Part shown: positions 16,323-23,014 of the stretch, piece by piece
Layout: every line of letters starts with the position of its first letter
How positions within the stretch are numbered: position 1 is the first letter of the stretch
From: an uncultured Bacteroidota bacterium
Lineage (GTDB): Bacteria > Bacteroidota > Bacteroidia > Chitinophagales > Chitinophagaceae
NCBI GenBank assembly: GCA_903882805.1
Contig: CAIRYK010000078.1
Coordinates: forward strand, 62,001-126,000
DNA: 64,000 nt
Direction: 5' to 3'
Program-made: the position numbers and the translations under genes
The notes under the pieces: generated by a model
Databases searched by the model: none
What the model was told of the DNA's origin: nothing
Seen by the model: only the letters and a program-made list of their open reading frames with translations

Positions 16323-17708
16323 TTAATGATGATGGTGGTGCGCTTCGTGCGGGCTACCCAATTTGAAGAAATCTTTTTCGTCGATAGCTACTTCTTCTAC
16401 TGTAAATTGTGTTTCTAAGAATACGAACAGTTTGGCAAACAAAATGCGTCTGTAAGTTTCTTCCATCATTTTTTCATCTTTGGCCAGTTTGCTCATGTAG
16501 CTGTCCATCCATGGCGCTTCGTCTTCATCATCAGGGCCCAGGCCGAAATAGTTAAGAACGCGACCTTTCACGTCTTTTTCTATTTCTTCGCGGGTTACGT
16601 TGATGTTGTTTTCTATCATCACCTTGTCGGAGATGAGCTGCCAGCGAAGCTGATGCTCGAAGCTGCCAAATTCGTTTTCCACTTCCTGCGCCGATTTTGG
16701 CTTTTCGCCGCCTTCTCTCAGCCAGCGTTTCAGGAAAGGTACGGGCAGTGTGATTTCTGTGCTGTGTACGAGCAATTCAAAAATCTCATTTTGCAGGCGT
16801 TCGCCGGCTATTCTGTTGTATTCGCGCTCCAGCTCGGTGCGTATTCTTTCGCCAAAATCTACTTCGTCTTTTACTTCTACGTTAGGCAACACTTTTGCAT
16901 ACAATTCCATACCCATGTCGGCAGGAATTACGCGGCCTACTTTTGTTATGGTCATTTTGTAATGTTGTCCTACAGCTTCAGAACCCGCTTTCAATGGGTT
17001 CTTCATAAAGCCGCCCAGTTCTTCTTCGCTACATACATCCACCGGAGTAATAACCAGCGAATCGCCGGGTACTTTACCCATAAGCATGTCGCCAAGTTTT
17101 GCAGGCAGGTTCATAAGTGCGCGGGTGTCTTCCAGTTTGGTAGCTCCTGCGTGCACATTACCGTCGGCATTGCAAGCTTCGAACGTAGAGAAAATCACAT
17201 TTTCCTTATCCGAAACCTCAACTTGTTCGTCTATTGTACCGAATTTACGTTTTATCAGTTCCAGCTCGTGGTCTACCATTTCGTCGGTTACGGTTACCTT
17301 GTAGCGGGGAAGTTTTGCCTTATTATCTATTGCCGGAATGTTGAAATCGGGTTTAACGCCTATTTCGAAAGAGATATTAACATCAGCAGGGTTGTTCATA
17401 TCCAAAGGAGCCTGATCGGGGTTTGGAACAAACATAGGTTGAGCAAAAATGGCTATACGTTCTGTTCTCAGGTAGTTGTCCATTTCGCGGCCAGCAGTGC
17501 GAGTCACTTCTTCGTTGAATATAGAATGACCATACATTCTGCGGATCATGCCTGCGGGCACCATACCCTTACGGAAACCGGGTACATTGGCAGTTTTGGC
17601 GTATTTTTTTAATGCGTCTTCAAAGGGTTTCATATAGTCGCCCTTTTCCAGCTTAATTGTCAACTTATCATGCAACGTACCTATATTCTCGCGCGTTACC
17701 GTAGCCAT
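16323..17708 (-). CDS. tig: Trigger factor, ribosome-associated chaperone
   Basis: A 461-aa protein. The N-terminal ribosome-binding domain has the signature NVPGFRKGMVP (GFRK at 44-47), which docks on protein L23. A degenerate PPIase domain (about 160-245) and a helical C-terminal chaperone domain follow. Trigger factor assists folding of nascent chains. The protein ends in a natural run of five His (HEAHHHHH) after an acidic region; this is genome-encoded and may bind metal. The gene starts just downstream of the tRNA-Leu terminator, so its promoter must lie close to the start or transcription reads through. Confidence 0.93.
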   Translation of the reverse strand: MATVTRENIGTLHDKLTIKLEKGDYMKPFEDALKKYAKTANVPGFRKGMVPAGMIRRMYGHSIFNEEVTRTAGREMDNYLRTERIAIFAQPMFVPNPDQAPLDMNNPADVNISFEIGVKPDFNIPAIDNKAKLPRYKVTVTDEMVDHELELIKRKFGTIDEQVEVSDKENVIFSTFEACNADGNVHAGATKLEDTRALMNLPAKLGDMLMGKVPGDSLVITPVDVCSEEELGGFMKNPLKAGSEAVGQHYKMTITKVGRVIPADMGMELYAKVLPNVEVKDEVDFGERIRTELEREYNRIAGERLQNEIFELLVHSTEITLPVPFLKRWLREGGEKPKSAQEVENEFGSFEHQLRWQLISDKVMIENNINVTREEIEKDVKGRVLNYFGLGPDDEDEAPWMDSYMSKLAKDEKMMEETYRRILFAKLFVFLETQFTVEEVAIDEKDFFKLGSPHEAHHHHH

Positions 17709-17730
17709 AATTTACAATTTTTTAAGATTA

Positions 17731-17766
17731 AAAAAACAGCCGAGCTCGGATTTCCGAGCCCGGCTG
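17731..17766 (-). terminator. Rho-independent terminator of tRNA-Leu
   Basis: On the minus strand CAGCCGGGCTCGG, an AAAT loop and CCGAGCTCGGCTG form a 13-bp stem (one mismatch) followed by a run of T (17731-17736 on the plus strand as A). It lies between tRNA-Leu and the start of tig. Confidence 0.9.
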
Positions 17767-17778
17767 AAAGTTAAAGTG

Positions 17779-17860
17779 TGCGGGTGGAGGGACTCGAACC
17801 CCCAAGCCTCGCAGCACCAGATCCTAAGTCTGGCGTGTCTACCAATTTCACCACACCCGC
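17779..17860 (-). tRNA. tRNA-Leu (anticodon TAG)
   Basis: An 82-nt tRNA with long variable arm. The acceptor GCGGGTG pairs with CACCCGC, followed by discriminator A. The anticodon stem CCAGA/TCTGG encloses CTTAGGA, anticodon TAG (reads CUA and other CUN codons). The T arm contains GGTTCGAGTCC. CCA is not encoded. Confidence 0.97.
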
Positions 17861-17872
17861 TTTTTGGGACGG

Positions 17873-17906
17873 CAAAGGTAAACAATAAAAATATTGAAAA
17901 CGCAAA
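17873..17906 (-). promoter_or_regulatory. Promoter of tRNA-Leu
   Basis: Read on the minus strand: TTTG at 17906-17903, a 22-nt AT-rich spacer, then TACCTTTG at 17880-17873. This fits the Bacteroidota -33/-7 pattern, 12 nt upstream of the tRNA. Confidence 0.65.
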
Positions 17907-17951
17907 ATTTCTAAAAAAAATAATGGCCTATTTTTGGCCATGCCGAGCAGG

Positions 17952-19400
17952 CTATTTTTTCTTTGGCGGCCTGCGCGTAATAGTCGGTTGATCTGCCCGT
18001 AATTTTATTTGTTCGTCGCCTTCGCGGTAGGTTACGCTCATTACTATCAGGCTCATCATTTCGTCGGTACTGCGGGCTCCGGCGGCCACATCTTGCGGCG
18101 GCGAAAACTGATTGTCGGGATTGTCGGCCGTATTGTCGTAGGTAGCCTGCACCTTTATAATACTACCCTTGGGTATTTTTATGAGCGAGAGTGGTTTGTA
18201 AAATTCCTGCCAGCGGAAGTCCCATTTTTTAATCCATATCAGTTGTATAGTGTCTTTTTCGGGGGTTATGGCAAATGCTTTCATTTCGCGGCCCAAATAG
18301 TGCATATGCGGGTTGAGGGCAATGTAAGAAAGGTCTTTAGCTACATCGGCGGTTATCTCAAAGTGTTTTACAGAGTCGGCGGGTATCAGCAATTCGGGCT
18401 CGGGTTCAGCTATGCCGCCGCTCGAGCCTATATTGAAACTCTCTATCATTCGCTCTACCTTTTTTTGCGTAAAGAAGATATTTACAAACGACTGGTCTTG
18501 CCGCTCAACCGGGGTAGGGGCATAGTGAATCTGCATAATAACCACACCTTTATCGGGCATCCGGAAGCCAAATCCTTCGGGCCAGGTACGGGCGGTAGTG
18601 CCGGGCACCCATCCATCGTAGTATAGCGGCATTACGGTAGGGAAGAAATCGGGATAACCCGGCATGCGCGGCGGGGGAGGAGGTTGGGGCGTAACCACTG
18701 CCGCTACATAATCTTCTATGCTGGGCAGGTTTTCTATGGTCATCAGGTCGGGCTGGCGTTTGTTGTAAAAACGGTCGTATTCCGATGGTTCCGGAAATAC
18801 CCAGGTGTTGGAGTGATGCACTGCCACCGGATTGCCGGGCACAAATTCAAATGCCAGTACATTGGTGTCGGATGGGAGGGTGTAGTGCATCACAAAGTAG
18901 ATGAAGGTGTCTTTATTGTCGCCGGGCACAGTGTATATTTCGGGGGCTGTAAGGGTCAGGTCGGGTTTGCCCAAATTGGAGTGGGTGTTGAAAAACGGCA
19001 TCGGAATGCTGTCGGCGGCATCGCCAGCCTCCATTCCTCCCGCTATCCAAAGGTCGAGCAGGTCAATGTCTGATTGCGTTAGAATACGTTGGTCGATAAA
19101 TTTTCGATAGGCTGTGTCGGCTTTCCAGGGGGGCATATAGCCGCTATGGGTCACGCTACTCATCATCTGCGCATGTTTTACTGCATCGTTGTAGGTAATG
19201 AGCGAGAATGGCGCGCTTTGTCCGGGGCGGTGGCAGCTGGTGCAGTTGGCAAATAGCAGCGGCTGAATGTCGTGGTAGAAGCTTATTTTTGGTTTGGCTG
19301 CGCTTGCAGGTAAGCAATGGCACAAGACGAGTAGTGAAATGGCGACCCATCTGGCTATCCTGTTCAGGCATTCATATCGTTGTTCATCGCTGGTCGGCAT
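17952..19400 (-). CDS. c-type heme / copper-dependent monooxygenase-like periplasmic protein
   Basis: A 482-aa protein with a signal peptide (to about ASA at residue 34). A single c-type heme motif CTSCH (Cys53-Cys56-His57) sits in a domain typical of cytochrome-like caps (HRPGQSAPFSL). The C-terminal part resembles copper type II ascorbate-dependent monooxygenases: HHSNTW (His195-His196), MQIHYAP (His292) and NPHMHYLG (His365-Met-His367) supply likely copper ligands. A proline-rich linker lies near 240. It starts inside the end of the upstream redoxin gene (17-nt overlap), so the two are translationally coupled. In some bacteria such a redoxin and this module are one polypeptide. The reaction is unknown. 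Confidence 0.82.
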   Translation of the reverse strand: MPTSDEQRYECLNRIARWVAISLLVLCHCLPASAAKPKISFYHDIQPLLFANCTSCHRPGQSAPFSLITYNDAVKHAQMMSSVTHSGYMPPWKADTAYRKFIDQRILTQSDIDLLDLWIAGGMEAGDAADSIPMPFFNTHSNLGKPDLTLTAPEIYTVPGDNKDTFIYFVMHYTLPSDTNVLAFEFVPGNPVAVHHSNTWVFPEPSEYDRFYNKRQPDLMTIENLPSIEDYVAAVVTPQPPPPPRMPGYPDFFPTVMPLYYDGWVPGTTARTWPEGFGFRMPDKGVVIMQIHYAPTPVERQDQSFVNIFFTQKKVERMIESFNIGSSGGIAEPEPELLIPADSVKHFEITADVAKDLSYIALNPHMHYLGREMKAFAITPEKDTIQLIWIKKWDFRWQEFYKPLSLIKIPKGSIIKVQATYDNTADNPDNQFSPPQDVAAGARSTDEMMSLIVMSVTYREGDEQIKLRADQPTITRRPPKKK

Positions 19401-19995
19401 CTTTTATTTCTATTAGGCAACCTATGGCTTTAGTTTTTTGAGTAGTGATAGGCTTATCGTGCATTAGCGCACTAAGCGCATCGGCAAGGTAATGCGCGCT
19501 AACTACAGCGCGCTTTCGGCCTGGAGCTACATAGGCATTGTCGATGGCTCCTGAGTAGACAATCGCGTAATCGCCGCTAAGTACAAAAACCTCTGGCGTA
19601 ATATGCGCCTTCAGCTCTTTGGTGAGCGCATAGTTTTTGTCGGTAAGGATAGGGAAGGGAATATGGTATGTTTCTTTGAAGGCGTTTACCGAAATTGTGT
19701 CGTAAAAAGCGCCGGGTACAACGCCATAGAAAGCTATATTGCTTTTGTTATTCTGTAGCCACAATTCGTTTATTGCCTTGGTGCATTGTTGCGAAATAGG
19801 GCATTCGGGCGATAGCAGGATCAGTACGGTAGCTTTGTGTTGTGCAAAAGCTGACAGTGTTACGACCAATCCATCAGAGGAAGTTAGTGTAAGTTGAGCG
19901 ATAGGCAGGTTGGACATTTTCTGTGCCCGCAACGATTTTATACAACACGAAAGCATCCCCAGTACAAACAACAGTATCATTTTCGGTTTCCACAT
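19384..19995 (-). CDS. Redoxin/thioredoxin-like exported protein
   Basis: A 203-aa thioredoxin-fold protein with an N-terminal export signal that may be lipoprotein type (GMLSCC near residue 17). The active-site region reads LSPECPISQQC: Cys65 is at the nucleophile position, the usual resolving Cys of a CPxC motif is Ser68, and another Cys follows at 71. A further Cys193 (AIGCLIE) near the end is conserved-looking. VLSGDYAIVYSGAIDNAY matches redoxins of the cytochrome/monooxygenase gene pair. It overlaps the downstream heme-copper protein by 17 nt. Possible role: electron donor or metal/heme maturation for that partner (inference). Confidence 0.8.
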   Translation of the reverse strand: MWKPKMILLFVLGMLSCCIKSLRAQKMSNLPIAQLTLTSSDGLVVTLSAFAQHKATVLILLSPECPISQQCTKAINELWLQNNKSNIAFYGVVPGAFYDTISVNAFKETYHIPFPILTDKNYALTKELKAHITPEVFVLSGDYAIVYSGAIDNAYVAPGRKRAVVSAHYLADALSALMHDKPITTQKTKAIGCLIEIKDADQR

Positions 19996-20150
19996 TTGCC
20001 TAAGTTGTGCGCTGTAAAGCTACCGTCAAAATCAGGGTAGGGCAATTACACGAAAGTAGTATTTGCGGCAGGCGCTGCTACTAAGCTGTATATGCGCCGA
20101 TAAATGGAAATGCGCTGTTGTTTTCTAAAATACCCCGACATTTGCAGCCT

Positions 20151-21899
20151 ATGACGCATTTGGGGTCGCTGAACAAGTACTTTCTAAAATATAAATGGCG
20201 ATTGCTGCTTGGGCTGTTTTTTGTAGCCGTATCGAGCAAGTTTGCAGTGATGCCCGGCAATGTGATACAACGTTTGCTGGACGAAGTGCAGACTATGATG
20301 GATCAGCATAAGGGCAATGAAGCTATATTGAAGGTAGTAGCTATGGGCGGGTTGTGGTTGCTGGGGCTGGCGCTGCTGCGCGGTCTGTTTATGTTTATGA
20401 TGCGCCAAACAATTATTGTTATGTCGCGCCACATAGAGTACGACCAGAAGAACCAGATATATAAGAAGTATCAGGAGCTGAACACTCAGTTTTACAAAGC
20501 CAATTTTACCGGCGACCTCATGAACCGTATAAGTGAAGATGTGTCGAGGGTGCGCATGTACACAGGGCCGTCTATTATGTATTTTACTTCGGTGGTATTT
20601 CTCGTGGTGTTTTGCGTAGCCGATATGCTACGGGTTAATGTAATGCTCACAATTTGTGTAATTGCGCCGCTGCCGCTGCTGGCATTGTCTATTTTTTGGG
20701 TTAACAAAGTCATCTTTAAGAAGAGTACTAAGATTCAGGCGCAGCTATCGGCGCTTACCACCACGGCTCAGGAGTCTTATTCGGGTATCAGGGTCATCAA
20801 ATCTTTTGTGCAGGAGCAGAATATGCTGCGTTTTTTTAATGCTAATTCGGCGGCTTATCGCGAAAGCTCTATTAATCTGTCGCTTACCGAAGCTGTTTAT
20901 TTTCCGGCAATGAACCTGTTTATAGGGTTGAGCATGATAAGCGTGATACTTATAGGCGGCAATTTTGTGGTGCACGGACAAATAAAGGTGGGCAACATAG
21001 CGCAGTTTGTCATTTACATCAATCTCCTCATGTTCCCTATATCGAGCATAGGCATGGTGGCCAGTATGACCCAGCGGGCAAGCGCATCGCAAAAGCGCAT
21101 TAATGAGTTTCTTGACACCATACCCTCAATTTCAACCCCTGAAAATGCCATCACAACGCCGGTTAACGGCGATGTAGTATTTGATAATGTTACGTTTACT
21201 TATGCGCATACCGGTATTACTGCATTGCGCAACTTCTCGTTGAGTGTAAAGGCAGGGCAGAAGGTGGCTATAATAGGTAAGACAGGTTCGGGCAAATCAA
21301 CGATAGCACATTTACTACTGCGCATGTACGACGCTACAAACGGTAGTGTACTCATAGATGGGGCCAATATCAACAGGTACGACCTGCAGTTGCTCCGCCG
21401 GCAGGTGGCCTATACGCCGCAAGAGGCCTATCTGTTTTCAGATACTATATTTAACAACATAAAATTTGGCGATGATAAAGCCACCGACGCAGAAGTAAAA
21501 GAGGCCGCGCGAATGGCCGATCTGGATCGCGATATAGCAGGGTTGCCTGCCGGATATGAAACGGTGGTGGGCGAGCGCGGCGTGATGCTCTCTGGCGGGC
21601 AAAAGCAACGTCTGGCCTTGGCGCGCGCCATCCTGAAGAAAGGCAGTATAGTGACGCTGGACGAATGCCTGAGCGCGGTGGATACGCAAACTGAGAAGAC
21701 AATATTGAACAATCTGCAACAGTACCTGAACGGCAAAACAACTTTTGTAATAACACACCGTATATTCACAACATGGCAGTTTGACCAGATAGTAGTTATA
21801 GACAATGGAACAATAGCCGAGCAGGGTACACACGAACAGCTAATGGCCATAGATGGCCACTATGCAAAACTTTATCGGCATCAGAATGAGGTTGATTAG
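20151..21899 (+). CDS. ABC exporter, fused membrane and ATPase domains (MsbA-like)
   Basis: From ATG 20151 the protein has 582 aa. About 310 residues form six membrane helices of an ABC type I exporter. The ATPase domain follows with Walker A GKTGSGKS (about 376-383), Q-loop YTPQEAYLF, signature LSGGQKQRLALARA and Walker B-like IVTLDE, then the H-loop VITHRI. Such half-transporters work as dimers exporting lipids, peptides or drugs. The substrate is not known. The frame extends 11 codons upstream to TTG-like starts, which I reject. It stands alone, divergent from the redoxin gene. Confidence 0.9.
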   Translation: MTHLGSLNKYFLKYKWRLLLGLFFVAVSSKFAVMPGNVIQRLLDEVQTMMDQHKGNEAILKVVAMGGLWLLGLALLRGLFMFMMRQTIIVMSRHIEYDQKNQIYKKYQELNTQFYKANFTGDLMNRISEDVSRVRMYTGPSIMYFTSVVFLVVFCVADMLRVNVMLTICVIAPLPLLALSIFWVNKVIFKKSTKIQAQLSALTTTAQESYSGIRVIKSFVQEQNMLRFFNANSAAYRESSINLSLTEAVYFPAMNLFIGLSMISVILIGGNFVVHGQIKVGNIAQFVIYINLLMFPISSIGMVASMTQRASASQKRINEFLDTIPSISTPENAITTPVNGDVVFDNVTFTYAHTGITALRNFSLSVKAGQKVAIIGKTGSGKSTIAHLLLRMYDATNGSVLIDGANINRYDLQLLRRQVAYTPQEAYLFSDTIFNNIKFGDDKATDAEVKEAARMADLDRDIAGLPAGYETVVGERGVMLSGGQKQRLALARAILKKGSIVTLDECLSAVDTQTEKTILNNLQQYLNGKTTFVITHRIFTTWQFDQIVVIDNGTIAEQGTHEQLMAIDGHYAKLYRHQNEVD

Positions 21900-22018
21900 C
21901 TGTGAGATGGGCGCTTTGGTAAACTTTTTAAGAGATTTTATTGCCGGCAGGGCTCATTTTGACTAAAATCGTTGGAGCGGTAAAATATTATTTATACATT
22001 GGCACTCAAATAATAGGA

Positions 22019-22696
22019 ATGAACAGGTTTTTATTAATTATAGTTGCTTTATTTATGTTGTCGGGGGCTAATGCTCAGGACAACAAGTTGCCAAAAGTGG
22101 GTATCGGAATGCAATTCGGTAATCCATTTGCGGCGTTTTCTATCAAGCTGTCGTTAACTCCTCATTCTGTGCTGCAGGGTGTGGTAGGGCCATATGCTTA
22201 TGGCTATTTTGGCAGGCCCTATGTTGGCGCCCGGTACCTGTACAGGTTTAACCTGCACAATATTGTGAGCGATAAGTTGATTGTATATCCTTATCTATTT
22301 GCGGGTGCAGGCGGTAGGATGATGCATGCTGAAGTGCGTTACGACACCAAGCCGCCACTTTACTACAACTTTGGCGCGGGCTATGAAATGTTGTTTGCTA
22401 AGTCTTTCGGTATATCGGGCGAGGTTGGTTATGGCTATGGATACGGTTATGGCAATTATGATTTTTACGAAGGCATCAACTACAAATCCTATTTTTACTA
22501 TGGTCTGGGATTGCATTATTATTTTATGCGTCATCATTCGGCTGGTTCGGCCAATCAGGCTACCTTACCAATGCACTCTGCATTCAGAGATTATGCAGTG
22601 CCTGATGAAGATGATACAGAAGCGCAGCAAGTGCCTGATGCAAGACCAACAGATAAAAAAAGAACTACCAATCCCGGCGACGATAGCGAAGATTAA
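22019..22696 (+). CDS. Outer-membrane beta-barrel-like protein with Gly-Tyr run
   Basis: From ATG 22019 (preceded by AATAGGA) a 225-aa protein with signal peptide ending GANAQ. Alternating strands rich in Tyr and Gly (VGPYAYGYFG, YLFAGAGGRMMHAEV) suggest a small eight-stranded barrel. A run of Gly-Tyr pairs (VGYGYGYGYGN) lies near residue 140. The tail (about 180-225) is hydrophilic and acidic (PDEDDTEAQQ, NPGDDSED), probably periplasmic or surface-exposed. No specific family recognised; a terminator follows. Confidence 0.65.
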   Translation: MNRFLLIIVALFMLSGANAQDNKLPKVGIGMQFGNPFAAFSIKLSLTPHSVLQGVVGPYAYGYFGRPYVGARYLYRFNLHNIVSDKLIVYPYLFAGAGGRMMHAEVRYDTKPPLYYNFGAGYEMLFAKSFGISGEVGYGYGYGYGNYDFYEGINYKSYFYYGLGLHYYFMRHHSAGSANQATLPMHSAFRDYAVPDEDDTEAQQVPDARPTDKKRTTNPGDDSED

Positions 22697-22718
22697 TAAG
22701 ACAATACTGAGTAATTAT

Positions 22719-22744
22719 AGGGCGGCAAATAGTCGCCCTTTTTG
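22719..22744 (+). terminator. Rho-independent terminator
   Basis: AGGGCG and CGCCCT pair around an 8-9 nt loop, followed by TTTTTG. It lies 23 bp after the stop of the barrel gene. Confidence 0.8.
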
Positions 22745-23014
22745 TTTGCCGAAAAGCGAACTGCGGGTAGTTAAGATGGTGATTAACAAGTGATTGAATA
22801 TTGGTGCGGATAAAAAAATGCAACGAACGGGTGAATTTTGTGGATAACCTGGCTGAAAAGTGGGATTGAAACAACCGGGTATTTTTTAATAAGTTTGGAT
22901 TTTGCAAAATTTTCACTACTTTTCGCAATTATTTGCCGTGCTATGCTTCATAGCGGGTAAATAAGTTATCCACAGAGTGTTAATAATCGAGTAAAAACTA
23001 AGAGAACAGGTATT
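22745..23014. other. AT-rich intergenic region with two DnaA boxes
   Basis: Contains a perfect TGTGGATAA (22839-22847) and a perfect TTATCCACA (22966-22974) facing each other, with AT-rich sequence between them. No gene seen. See the corresponding finding. Confidence 0.5.

Noticed and set aside
16323-16341. His run as vector-derived tag
   Set aside because: It is in frame in a chromosomal context with native neighbours and hairpin; nothing vector-like around it.
16653-17612. Plus-strand open frame of 319 codons
   Set aside because: Antisense to trigger factor, whose signature is clear; composition is rich in Phe, Tyr and His as in reversed coding.
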